The notes under the pieces are model-generated. The model did not search any database, had not been told where the DNA came from, and saw nothing but the letters and a program-made list of their open reading frames with translations. The translations under genes and the position numbers were made by a program. A stretch of DNA of 64,000 bases from SHVO01 sp041905795 (lineage in GTDB: Bacteria; Pseudomonadota; Alphaproteobacteria; Rhodospirillales; Rhodospirillaceae), in NCBI GenBank assembly GCA_041905795.1, contig JAYRKL010000001.1:247698-311697 (forward strand). The letters are read 5' to 3'. Position 1 is the first letter of the stretch; the number at the start of each line of letters is the position of its first letter. This document shows positions 26,444 through 34,735 of this stretch, one piece after another.

Positions 26444-26518
26444 GCTGCCGTAGCTCAGTGGTAGAGCACCCCCTTGGTAAGGGGGAGGTCGGTAGTTCAA
26501 TCCTACTCGGCAGCACCA
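26444..26518 (+). tRNA. tRNA-Thr (anticodon GGT)
   Basis: A 75-base cloverleaf. Acceptor arms are GCTGCCG (26444-26450) and CGGCAGC (26508-26514), discriminator A, and CCA is encoded (26516-26518). The D arm contains AGCTCAGTGGTAGAGC. The anticodon stem is CCCCC/GGGGG with loop TTGGTAA, giving GGT at 26476-26478. The T arm is GGTAGTTCAATCCTAC-like. GGT reads ACC/ACU, hence Thr. It lies alone between the small minus-strand gene and the MFS gene. Confidence 0.96.
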
Positions 26519-26575
26519 TTCTCCCCGAGGACATCTCAAAGAGCTGTGCGTCTTTGTGAAAAGCTGGGCGCCTTT

Positions 26576-26599
26576 AAACTGTTTCACGTGAAACAGTTT
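26576..26599. other. parS: parS-like ParB-binding site
   Basis: A perfect 24-bp palindrome whose central 16 bases at 26580-26595 are TGTTTCACGTGAAACA, identical to the parS form used by ParB in Caulobacter and close to the Bacillus consensus. parS sites are typically within a few tens of kb of the replication origin. No parA or parB gene is in the window. It lies 57 bp after the tRNA-Thr gene and about 70 bp before the MFS start. Confidence 0.85.
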
Positions 26600-26667
26600 T
26601 CTGAGGGTCCCCTTTTCACCCGCTGCCGGTGTTTTCACCTTCACCGGGGTTCGTTCGTCAGGGTCCG

Positions 26668-27810
26668 ATGGCCTATTTCGCCAACCGCGCCGTCAACCTG
26701 CTCAATCTCCACTACGCCATCCACTCCGTCGCGCTGTTCGGCAGCGGCGCGTTCTTTTTTGTCTACCTGCTGAAAGCGGGTGTGCCGGTGGCGGGCGTGC
26801 TGCTGGCGCTGGCGGCGATCCTCGCGGGACGATTCCTGATCCGCCCCGCCGTCATCCCGCTGGCGGCGCGCTTCGGCCTGCGGCCGGTGCTGATCGTCGG
26901 CACTCTTTTCACGGCCCTGCAGTTCCCGCTGTTGGCAGCGGTGGACGGCATCGGCCCCGCCCTTTTCACGCTGTGCGCCGTCGCCTCCATCGGCGACACC
27001 CTGTACTGGACCAGCTATCACGCCACCTTCGCCACTCTCGGCGACCTCGAGCATCGCGGCCACCAGATCAGCGCCCGCGAGGCGGTGGTGGCGGTGATCG
27101 GCATCGTCAGCCCGCTGGTCACCGGCTGGGCGCTGGTGACCTTTGGGCCGCGCGTCGCCTTTGGCTCCACCGCCCTGGTTCAGATCCTGGCCGCGGCGCC
27201 CTTGCTGGGTATTCCGAAAATCGAAGTGGCGCGGGACGTCCCCGGCGCCCTGAAAGCCTCTGTCCCCGGAATCCTCCTGTTCATCACCGACGGCTGGATC
27301 GCCGTGGGCTTCATGATCGTGTGGCAGATCGGGCTGTTCATCACCCTGGGCGAGAGCTTCCTGGCCTACGGCGGCGCGCTCGCCGTGGCGGCGCTCGCCG
27401 GCGCCGCCGGCGGGTTGATCCTCGGCCGGTTCATCGATCGCGGCCATGGCCTGAAAATACTGTGGCTCGCGGTGCTGGCGCTGGGCACGGCGATTTGCCT
27501 GCGGGCCGGCGCGCTCGGCAATCCGGCGCTGGCGGTGGTCGCCAACGCCGCCGGCGCCTTTGTGGTATGCCTCTACACCCCGATGCTCATGACCGCCGTC
27601 TACAACCAGGCCAAGCAGGCGCCGTGCACCTTGCGCTTCCACGTCGCCACCGAAGGCGGATGGGACGCGGGCGGGAGTGCGGCCTGCCTCACCGCCGCCG
27701 CCATGATCGGATACGGCGCGCCGTTGGCGGCAGGCGTGCTGCTGGCCCTGATCGGCGCGGCGGCGGCGTTTGTCCTGCTGCGGCGCTATTACCGTGGAGT
27801 TTCGGCCTGA
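26668..27810 (+). CDS. MFS-type transporter
   Basis: A 380-residue integral membrane protein with about 10-12 hydrophobic segments: for example VALFGSGAFFFVYLL, VAGVLLALAAILAGRFLI, VLIVGTLFTALQFPLLAAV and a final GVLLALIGAAAAFVLLRRYY. The loop after helix 2-3 (RPAVIPLAARFGLRPVL) resembles the MFS loop. No substrate-specific motif is recognised. The ATG at 26668 begins a typical amphipathic N-terminus (AYFANRAVNLLNLHYA). Its stop overlaps the start of the ABC-F gene by one base, so both are in one transcript; the pairing may be chance. Confidence 0.8.
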   Translation: MAYFANRAVNLLNLHYAIHSVALFGSGAFFFVYLLKAGVPVAGVLLALAAILAGRFLIRPAVIPLAARFGLRPVLIVGTLFTALQFPLLAAVDGIGPALFTLCAVASIGDTLYWTSYHATFATLGDLEHRGHQISAREAVVAVIGIVSPLVTGWALVTFGPRVAFGSTALVQILAAAPLLGIPKIEVARDVPGALKASVPGILLFITDGWIAVGFMIVWQIGLFITLGESFLAYGGALAVAALAGAAGGLILGRFIDRGHGLKILWLAVLALGTAICLRAGALGNPALAVVANAAGAFVVCLYTPMLMTAVYNQAKQAPCTLRFHVATEGGWDAGGSAACLTAAAMIGYGAPLAAGVLLALIGAAAAFVLLRRYYRGVSA

Positions 27811-29633
27811 TGGCCCCGCTTCTCATCCTGCGCAACATCGGCCTCACCTTCGGCGGCCACCCCTTGCTGAGCGGCGCGGATTTGTCCGTGTCCGAAGGTG
27901 AAAGATTGTGCCTGGTGGGCCGCAACGGCTCGGGCAAGTCGACCCTGCTCAAGATCGCCGCCGGGCTGGTGCAGCCCGACAGCGGCGACCGCGACCTGAA
28001 ACGCGGCATCTCCATCCGCTACCTGCCGCAGGAACCGGACCTCGCCGGCTTCGCCACCACCCTGGCTTATGCGGAAGCCGGCCTGGGCCCGCACGACGAT
28101 CCCTACCGCGCGCGCTACCTGCTCGAACAATTGGGACTCACCGGCCAGGAAGACCCCGCCCATCTCTCCGGCGGCGAGATCCGGCGCGCGGCGCTGGCCC
28201 GCACCCTCGCCCCGGAACCCGACGTGCTGCTGCTGGACGAGCCCACCAACCACCTCGACCTGCCGCTGATCGAATGGCTGGAAGAGACGTTGAAAGAGAG
28301 CCGCTCGGCCCTGGTGCTCATCAGCCACGACCGCCGCTTCCTGACCAACCTGTCGCGCACGACCGTGTGGCTGGACCGGGGACAGACCCGGCGCCTGGAC
28401 CAGGGTTTTGGCGCTTTCGAAGCCTGGCGCGACGAGGTGTTGGAGCAGGAGGAAACCGCCGGGCATAAACTCGACCGCAAGATCGCCCGGGAAGAGGACT
28501 GGGTGCGCTACGGCGTCTCCGGCCGGCGCAAGCGCAACCAGAAACGCCTCGCCGACCTGCAGACCATGAAACGCAGCCGGCGCGAGGAGCGCCGCGCCCA
28601 GGGCAGCGTCGCCATGCCCGAGGTCGCCGGCGAAATGTCCGCCAAGCTGGTGGTGGAAGCCAAGAACGTGAGCAAGTCCTACGGCGGCCCAAGTGGAGAG
28701 AGGGCCATCGTCAAGGATTTCAGTATTCGCGTGATGCGCGGCGACCGCATCGGCATCGTCGGCCCCAACGGCGCCGGCAAGACCACCCTGCTCAACCTGC
28801 TCAACGGCAGCCTGGCGCCGGACGAAGGTACGGTCCGCCAGGGCGCCAATCTGGAAACCGTGTCGCTGGACCAGAGCCGCGATTCGCTCGACCCCATGAC
28901 CACCTTGCAGGACGCCTTGACCGGCGGTCACGGCGACCATGTGGCGGTGAACGGCGCCTCGCGCCATGTGGTCGGCTACATGCGCGACTTCCTGTTCGAG
29001 CCCAACCAGGCACGAGTCCGGGTCTCGGTGCTGTCGGGCGGCGAGCGCGGCCGCCTGATGCTGGCGCGCGCGCTGGCCAAGCCGTCCAATGTGCTTATCC
29101 TGGACGAACCCACCAACGACCTCGACCTGGAAACGCTCGAACTGCTGCAGGAAACCTTGGCCGATTATCCCGGGACGGTGCTGCTGGTCAGTCACGACCG
29201 CGATTTCCTGGACCGGACGGTGGACCGGTTGATCGCCTACGACGGCCCCGGCAAATGGACGGTCTATGCCGGTGGGTATTCGGACATGATCGCCCAGCGC
29301 GGCCACGGTGTCGAAGCGCGCGCGGTGCAAAAGCCCGCGGCGGCGCCGAAAGAAATCAAGGACACGCCGAAAGAAACTCCGCGCGCGCCGTCAAAGGGCA
29401 AGCTGAGCTTCAAGGAAGCGCACGCGCTCAAGACGCTGCCCGACCGCATCAAGACCTTGGAAGCGGAGATCGCCAAGCTGAAAGCGAAGCTCGCGACCCC
29501 GGACCTGTTCAGCCGCGACCCCAAGGCCTTCGCGGCCACCGCCAGCGCCTTGGAGCAGGCCGAAACCGACCTCGCCGCCGCCGAGGACGAATGGCTGGCG
29601 GTGGAGATGCGGCGCGAAGAGCTTGAAGGCTAG
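27810..29633 (+). CDS. uup: ABC-F family ATPase, Uup-like
   Basis: A 607-residue protein with two ABC ATPase domains and no membrane part. Domain 1: GRNGSGKST near 36-44, LSGGEIRRAALAR and LLLDEPTNHLDL; domain 2: GPNGAGKTT, LSGGERGRLMLARAL and LILDEPTNDLDL. An inter-domain linker (about 215-280, rich in charged residues, LDRKIAREEDWVRYG) precedes domain 2. A C-terminal coiled coil (about 535-607, LPDRIKTLEAEIAKLKAKL) is the mark of the Uup subgroup, which binds branched DNA and ribosomes and limits precise excision of transposons in E. coli. Stop overlaps the convergent gene by four bases. Confidence 0.9.
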   Translation: MAPLLILRNIGLTFGGHPLLSGADLSVSEGERLCLVGRNGSGKSTLLKIAAGLVQPDSGDRDLKRGISIRYLPQEPDLAGFATTLAYAEAGLGPHDDPYRARYLLEQLGLTGQEDPAHLSGGEIRRAALARTLAPEPDVLLLDEPTNHLDLPLIEWLEETLKESRSALVLISHDRRFLTNLSRTTVWLDRGQTRRLDQGFGAFEAWRDEVLEQEETAGHKLDRKIAREEDWVRYGVSGRRKRNQKRLADLQTMKRSRREERRAQGSVAMPEVAGEMSAKLVVEAKNVSKSYGGPSGERAIVKDFSIRVMRGDRIGIVGPNGAGKTTLLNLLNGSLAPDEGTVRQGANLETVSLDQSRDSLDPMTTLQDALTGGHGDHVAVNGASRHVVGYMRDFLFEPNQARVRVSVLSGGERGRLMLARALAKPSNVLILDEPTNDLDLETLELLQETLADYPGTVLLVSHDRDFLDRTVDRLIAYDGPGKWTVYAGGYSDMIAQRGHGVEARAVQKPAAAPKEIKDTPKETPRAPSKGKLSFKEAHALKTLPDRIKTLEAEIAKLKAKLATPDLFSRDPKAFAATASALEQAETDLAAAEDEWLAVEMRREELEG

Positions 29634-30037
29634 GGCTTAGGCGGTTCGGCGGTGGGCGGCGCCGGCGGTTCGCTTTTCGCGGGCCCGATAGGAATGGTCT
29701 TCTCGCCGGGGATGATCTCGTAAGGATCGCCCTTCACTTTTGGCAGCTTGGTGAAGAAGCCGCACCCGGCCTTGCTCTTGTCGTCGGACCCGGCGCGCAT
29801 GACATGGGTGATGACTTTGTCGGTGCCGGTGAAATAGGTGCAGGACAGGCGCACCAGCTTGGACTCTCCCGTGGGTTCTTCGCGCGCGCTGCCGATCAGG
29901 ACCGCATAGCCCTCGGTATAGAACTGATAGGCGGCGATTCCCAACATCAGGATGAAGGACGCCAGCATCACCCGTTCCGGGCGCCGGCGCGCCATGGGCA
30001 GAGGCGGTTTCTTCTCAGGTGTTTTCTTATCGCTCAT
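29630..30037 (-). CDS. Single-pass membrane hypothetical protein, 135 aa
   Basis: An N-terminal basic, proline-rich tail (KKTPEKKPPLPMARRRPERV) precedes one membrane helix (about 24-40, LASFILMLGIAAYQFY), then a periplasmic part with two cysteines (LSCTYFTG and KAGCGFF) that could form a disulfide, and a proline-rich C-terminus (PAPPTAEPPKP). N-in/C-out is expected from the positive-inside rule. No family recognised. It is convergent with uup and divergent from the aminomutase-like gene about 100 bp away. Confidence 0.6.
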   Translation of the reverse strand: MSDKKTPEKKPPLPMARRRPERVMLASFILMLGIAAYQFYTEGYAVLIGSAREEPTGESKLVRLSCTYFTGTDKVITHVMRAGSDDKSKAGCGFFTKLPKVKGDPYEIIPGEKTIPIGPAKSEPPAPPTAEPPKP

Positions 30038-30138
30038 GCACCTGGAGGTATTTGATCACCCCCGCCAAGGCAAGCCCCGGCGGTGTAAATGTTTGCAACC
30101 TGCTTGACTCCTAACCTGTCCTGACCGACCAAACGCAT

Positions 30139-31194
30139 ATGAACCACGCGCCTTTCCGCAGCCTGACCACCCCGGCGGCCCTGGCCGACGCCGGGCTGCT
30201 GGCGGCGGATGACGTGCCCGGACTGGCGGGCGTGGCCGAGCGCTATGCCATCGGCATCACCCCGGCCCTCGCCGCCTTGAGCCGGGCGCACCCGGCCATC
30301 GCGCGGCAGTTCGTGCCGGCGGCGGATGAACTGGTGGTGAGTTCGGCCGAACGCGCCGATCCTATCGGCGATCACAGCCATTCGCCGGTGAGGGGGATCG
30401 TGCACCGCTATCCCGACCGGCTGCTGCTGATGCCGACCTTGAGCTGCGCGGTCTATTGCCGTTTCTGCTTCCGCCGCGAAACCGTGGGCGAAACCGGCGT
30501 GCTGTCCGCGGCCGAAATGACCGCGGCCCTCGACTACATCCGCGCACAGCCGGGCGTGTGGGAAGTGATCCTCACCGGCGGCGACCCTTTGACGTTATCG
30601 CCGCGCCGTCTCTCGGAGATCCTCGCGGCGCTGGATGCCATTCCGCACGTGAAGACGGTGCGCATCCACAGCCGCGTGCCGGTGGCGGCGCCCGAGCGCA
30701 TCGACGCCGCGCTGGTGACGGCGCTCACCGCCCTCTCCAAGCCGGTCTACCTCGGCATCCACTGCAATCATCCCGCCGAACTGACGCCCGCCGTGAAGGC
30801 CGCCTGCGCGCGCCTGGCCGACGCCGGTGTCCCCCTGCTGGCGCAGAGCGTGCTGCTCAAGGGCGTGAACGATGATACCGGGACGCTCGAAACCCTGTTC
30901 CGCGCCCTGGTCGAGGCGCGCGTGCGTCCCTATTACCTGCATCACCTGGACCTGGCACCCGGCACCGGTCACTTCCGCGTGCCTGTCGAAGAAGGGCAGC
31001 GTCTGGTGCAATCCCTGCGCGGGCGGCTGTCGGGCCTGGCCTTGCCGACCTACATCCTGGATATCCCCGGCGGCGCAGGAAAGGTGCCGGCGGGCGCGGG
31101 CTACATGTCGCCGGAAGGCGACGGCACCTTTGTGGTGCGCGATCCCAAAGGCAGGTTGCACGCCTACGATCCCGACCCCGCCAAAAGCAGTTGA
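30139..31194 (+). CDS. Radical SAM lysine 2,3-aminomutase-like protein (EpmB/KamA type)
   Basis: A 351-residue enzyme. The radical SAM cluster ligands are C103, C107 and C110 in LSCAVYCRFCFRRE; ILTGGDPLTLSPRRL is the GGD-type motif; the PLP lysine lies in DIPGGAGKVPAG near 312. At this length it resembles EpmB, which converts lysine to beta-lysine for EF-P modification, more than the longer clostridial KamA. No efp or epmA gene is adjacent, so the EF-P role is inference. A small intergenic hairpin region follows. Confidence 0.87.
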   Translation: MNHAPFRSLTTPAALADAGLLAADDVPGLAGVAERYAIGITPALAALSRAHPAIARQFVPAADELVVSSAERADPIGDHSHSPVRGIVHRYPDRLLLMPTLSCAVYCRFCFRRETVGETGVLSAAEMTAALDYIRAQPGVWEVILTGGDPLTLSPRRLSEILAALDAIPHVKTVRIHSRVPVAAPERIDAALVTALTALSKPVYLGIHCNHPAELTPAVKAACARLADAGVPLLAQSVLLKGVNDDTGTLETLFRALVEARVRPYYLHHLDLAPGTGHFRVPVEEGQRLVQSLRGRLSGLALPTYILDIPGGAGKVPAGAGYMSPEGDGTFVVRDPKGRLHAYDPDPAKSS

Positions 31195-31252
31195 TGCGCT
31201 TTAAGCGCATTAAGAAGTTGATGCGCCTCCGGCGCAATGGTGTGATACCGCC
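31195..31252 (+). repeat. Paired hairpins with direct repeat in 58-bp gap
   Basis: Two GTTGATGCGC-starting units lie one after the other (about 31190 and 31216). The first carries ATGCGCTT/AAGCGCAT arms, the second GCGCC/GGCGC arms. The structure lies just after the aminomutase stop and just before the SQR start, so it may attenuate or process the transcript. No T-run follows. Confidence 0.4.
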
Positions 31253-32500
31253 ATGGCGCAGATTCATCATCAGATCGTCATTGTCGGCGGCGGCGCGGCC
31301 GGGATCACGGTCGCCGCCGCCCTCCTGCGCCGCGGCCGCGACCGGCTGCTCGACATCGCCATCATCGAACCCTCGGATCATCACTATTACCAACCGGCTT
31401 TCACTTTGGTCGGCGCGGGCGCCTATGCCATGGCCCAGACCCGCCGCGACACGCGCGGGCTGATCCCCGACGGCGTCAGCTGGATCAAGGCCACCGTGCG
31501 CGGCTTCGCCCCCGACGCCAATATCGTGATGCTCACCTCGGGCAACAGCGTCACCTATGACTGCCTGGTGATTTGTCCCGGGCTGGTCTGCGACTGGGAC
31601 GCCATCGCCGGCCTCAAGGACGCGCTCGGCGAGAACGGCGTCTGCAGCAACTATGCGCCGCGGTTCGCGGAATACACCTGGGAGTGTCAGAGGACTCTCA
31701 AGCCCGGCGCCAAGGCCTTGTTCACCCAGCCCGCCGCACCGATCAAATGCCCGGGCGCGCCGTTCGAGGCCGCCTACCTCGCCGCCGATCACTTGAAGCG
31801 GGCCGGCATCCGGCACCTGTGCGAGGTGCGTTTCCTGACCCAGGCGCCGGCCATCTTCGGCGTGCCGTTCTACGCCAGGGAACTGGTCAAGATCGCGGCC
31901 GCGCACGGCATCGACGTGCAGTACCAGCACAACCTGGTGGAGATCGACGGCGGCGCGCGGCGCGCGACGTTTGAGGTTGCCGGCGGCGAGAAAACCGGGA
32001 CGCGCGTGGCGTTCGATTACGACATGCTGCATGTGACGCCGCCGCAGAGCCCGCCCGCCGCGCTCAAGGGCAGCCCGGTCGCCAACGCCGCCGGCTTCGT
32101 CGAGGTGAATGCCCACTCTCTCCAACATGTGAAGTATCCGAACATTTTCGGATTGGGCGACGCCGCCGGCACGGCCAATTCCAAGACCGCGGCGGCGGTG
32201 CGCAAGCAAGCGCCGGTGGTGGTGCGCAATCTGCTGCATCTGATGGCGGGCCGCGCGCTCGACGCCGGCTATGACGGTTATGCCTCCTGTCCGCTGACCA
32301 CGGCCTATGGCAAAGTGCTCATGGCCGAGTTCATCTACGGCGGCAAACCAACGCCGACCCTGCCGCTGGACCCGCGCAAAGAGCGGACCCTGAACTGGAT
32401 CATCAAGAAGTACGGCCTGCCGCGTCTGTATTGGGACTACATGCTCAAAGGCCACGACTCCTTTCCGGCCCACGACACCGCCTACGTCGAACCCGGCTGA
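31253..32500 (+). CDS. sqr: Sulfide:quinone oxidoreductase, type II-like
   Basis: A 415-residue FAD enzyme that oxidises sulfide and passes electrons to quinone. FAD site: IVIVGGGAAGITVAAAL; second dinucleotide-type segment VTYDCLVICPGL; FGLGDAAGTANSKT is the late FAD motif. Redox cysteines: C166 in PIKCPGAP and C346 in YASCPLTT fit the two essential cysteines, with C131 (NGVCSNY) as a third. The final stretch (NWIIKKYGLPRLYWDYMLKG) fits membrane-surface anchoring as in type II SQR. Start ATG at 31253. The stop overlaps the TPR-lipoprotein start by one base. Confidence 0.85.
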   Translation: MAQIHHQIVIVGGGAAGITVAAALLRRGRDRLLDIAIIEPSDHHYYQPAFTLVGAGAYAMAQTRRDTRGLIPDGVSWIKATVRGFAPDANIVMLTSGNSVTYDCLVICPGLVCDWDAIAGLKDALGENGVCSNYAPRFAEYTWECQRTLKPGAKALFTQPAAPIKCPGAPFEAAYLAADHLKRAGIRHLCEVRFLTQAPAIFGVPFYARELVKIAAAHGIDVQYQHNLVEIDGGARRATFEVAGGEKTGTRVAFDYDMLHVTPPQSPPAALKGSPVANAAGFVEVNAHSLQHVKYPNIFGLGDAAGTANSKTAAAVRKQAPVVVRNLLHLMAGRALDAGYDGYASCPLTTAYGKVLMAEFIYGGKPTPTLPLDPRKERTLNWIIKKYGLPRLYWDYMLKGHDSFPAHDTAYVEPG

Positions 32501-33462
32501 TGCGCGGGCGCCGCATCATCCTTGGCGCGATGCTGGCGGTGAGTCTGGCCGGCTGCGCGACAAAGCCGCGCTATCACATCAACGACGTGACCGAAGCCCG
32601 CGCCTTGTCGGATCACGGCTTCGCGCTGTTTGAATCCGGCGACTACCCCGGCGCCAAGGAAGCCCTCGACGCCGTCATCGCCTACGGCACGGTTGACGAC
32701 GGGGACTACACCCGGCGCGCCGCGGTGTTCGGAGCGCTGAAGGATTACGAGCGGGCGCTGGCCGACAACGACAAGGCGCTGGCGCTGAACCCCGACGCCT
32801 GGCGCACCCACAACCAGCGGGCCATGTTCCACCAGCGTCTCGCCCAATATGACGCTGCCATCGCCGACCTCGACGTCGCCTACCGCGCGGCGCCGACCCA
32901 GCTCGACCTGTTGCGCCGGCGCGCGTATCTGAAAGTGGTCGCGGGCCGGTTCCAGGCCGCCATCGTCGACTACGACATGCTGGCGGACACCGGCGCCCAG
33001 AGGGGGGCGGGCATCCTCGGACGCGGGGTGTCGCTCTACCTCGACGGCCGTTGGCGGGAGGCGGCCGACATCTTTACCGGCATCCTGCAGAAGGACCCGG
33101 GCGACGGCCTCACCGCCTACTGGCTGGGCAAGGCCTCGCTGCGCGCCGGCCTGCCGCTGGATGTCGCCCAGTTCGGCGGGCGCGACGGCAAAGACCCGTC
33201 CTGGATCATGGCCGACGTGCTGCTCACCGCCGCCACCATGGACGAGGTCACCGCCAAGATCGCGCCCTTGGAAACCAAAGGCACGGGCGCCTGCGAGATC
33301 GAGCTGTTCTACGGCGTCTGGCGCGTCGCCCGCGCCGGCGGCGCGGGCGGAACGCCGGCGTTCCAGGCGGCGGAGAAACGCTGCCCCGCCGACAGCATCG
33401 AGGCCTCCGAGGCCCGTGTCGAACTGGGCCGCCTGTTCGCCGCCGCCGGCGGCGGACATTAA
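32500..33462 (+). CDS. TPR-containing lipoprotein
   Basis: A 320-residue exported protein. The signal peptide ends in the lipobox LAGC (cysteine at about 19). TPR-like helical pairs follow from about residue 35 to 210 (ALSDHGFALFESGDYPGAKEAL, ALADNDKALALNPD, AIADLDVAYRAAPTQ, AADIFTGILQKDPGDG). The C-terminal 100 residues are not repeat-like and hold two cysteines (TGACEIE and EKRCPAD) that could pair. Probably an outer-membrane or periplasmic scaffold. Translationally coupled to the SQR gene; no functional tie is obvious. Confidence 0.75.
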   Translation: MRGRRIILGAMLAVSLAGCATKPRYHINDVTEARALSDHGFALFESGDYPGAKEALDAVIAYGTVDDGDYTRRAAVFGALKDYERALADNDKALALNPDAWRTHNQRAMFHQRLAQYDAAIADLDVAYRAAPTQLDLLRRRAYLKVVAGRFQAAIVDYDMLADTGAQRGAGILGRGVSLYLDGRWREAADIFTGILQKDPGDGLTAYWLGKASLRAGLPLDVAQFGGRDGKDPSWIMADVLLTAATMDEVTAKIAPLETKGTGACEIELFYGVWRVARAGGAGGTPAFQAAEKRCPADSIEASEARVELGRLFAAAGGGH

Positions 33463-33466
33463 GCTC

Positions 33467-34735
33467 TTAAGGCACATAGCCGGTGGGCGGCGCGTTCTTC
33501 ACGTCGCGGTAGCGATCGCGCAACTGGGTCTGGCGCGAGGTCAGGTCCTGGGCAAGCCCGCGGATGAACACCGCCGTCGGCATGCTGGCGATCTCCAGGG
33601 GATCGCCGCTCCAGATCACCAGGTCGGCATCCTTGCCGCGTTCCAGGGTGCCGTAGCTGCCCATACCCCAGATCTCGGCCGCGTTCCGGGTGATGGACGC
33701 CAGCGCCGCGCCGTAGGGCAGTCCGTTGGCGACCGCGATGCCGGCGAACTGCCTTAAACTCCGGTAGCGCTGATCCAGCGCGCCGCCCATGGTGGCGAGG
33801 ACGACCTTCACCCCGGCTTTGTGAAGGCGCGGCACGTTGTCGAGGCTGGCGCCCAGGGTCTCGAAGCTGGTCGGCAGGTTGTCGCGCGGATCGGCGATGA
33901 CAGGGATGCCGGCCTTGGCGAGGTCCGGCGCCGCCTTCCAGGCCTCGGCGCCGCCGAGCAGGATCACCCGCAGCTTGGTGGCGCCGGCGAAGGCGATCAC
34001 CTGGCGGATATCGGACTCCCGGTAGGCTTCCATCACCAAGGGCATGCGTCCTTCGATCACCGGGATCAGCGCTTCCAGGTCCAGGCGCGGCAGCAAGGTG
34101 GCGCGGGTTTCGGCGCGGTCGAAGGCTTTGCGGTTGTCGCGGTAGAAGCGCACATCCTCGAACACCTGGCGCAGATACACCCACGACGCGCCGCGGGCGC
34201 CGCCGGAGAGCCTGGCCCCGCTGCTGTCCAAGGACGCGATCATGGCGACGCCGGGCCGCACCCAGAAGCTGGCGCCCTCGCCCAGGGACAGGGCGGCCGC
34301 CTGCCCGGCGAAGAGCGTCCTCGACGTGGTCGGGAAGGTGACGGCGCGGGTGATCCCATGCATGCGCGTGACCGGAATCGCCGCCGACGCCGGATTGATG
34401 CCGTAAGACACATCGAAAGCCGCGCTGAACTCGGCTTTCGCCGCGGTGGTGTCGTCGGTGGTGCTCTCGGCGCTGACTTCGCGCAGGCCCAGGAAGGTGA
34501 CCGAATCCATCAGCCCCGGCGTGACGATGGCGCCTTTGGCGTCGATCACCTTGGCGCCCGCGGGCGGCGCGAGCCCCGCGCCCACCGCCGTGATGACGCC
34601 GCCGTCGAATACGACCGTCGCATTGTCGATCACACCCGCGGCGCCCATGGTGTGCACCACGCCGTTGACGACGGCGACCGGTTCCGCCGCGGCCGGCGTT
34701 GTGAGCAGCGCGACGAGGATCAGGAGCTTTTTCAT
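33467..34735 (-). CDS. Secreted amidohydrolase-fold protein lacking the HxH motif
   Basis: A 422-residue protein with a signal peptide (KKLLILVALLTTPAAAEP). It has the amidohydrolase composite layout (VVNGVVHTMG beta-sandwich, IVTPGLMDSVTFLG entry, TLERGKDADLVIWSGDPLE exit strand). After the TPGL motif, where metal-dependent members have HxH, the sequence reads DSVTFL, so the two metal-binding histidines of strand 1 are missing. The start is the ATG at 34735, which overlaps the stop of the next upstream amidohydrolase gene; longer frames intrude into that gene. It may be an inactive partner or use another metal site. Confidence 0.8.
   Translation of the reverse strand: MKKLLILVALLTTPAAAEPVAVVNGVVHTMGAAGVIDNATVVFDGGVITAVGAGLAPPAGAKVIDAKGAIVTPGLMDSVTFLGLREVSAESTTDDTTAAKAEFSAAFDVSYGINPASAAIPVTRMHGITRAVTFPTTSRTLFAGQAAALSLGEGASFWVRPGVAMIASLDSSGARLSGGARGASWVYLRQVFEDVRFYRDNRKAFDRAETRATLLPRLDLEALIPVIEGRMPLVMEAYRESDIRQVIAFAGATKLRVILLGGAEAWKAAPDLAKAGIPVIADPRDNLPTSFETLGASLDNVPRLHKAGVKVVLATMGGALDQRYRSLRQFAGIAVANGLPYGAALASITRNAAEIWGMGSYGTLERGKDADLVIWSGDPLEIASMPTAVFIRGLAQDLTSRQTQLRDRYRDVKNAPPTGYVP

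Noticed and set aside
26973..27809. N-terminal extension of the ABC-F protein through the MFS gene
   Set aside because: The frame runs inside the MFS gene in another phase; the ATG at 27810 begins the ABC domain exactly.
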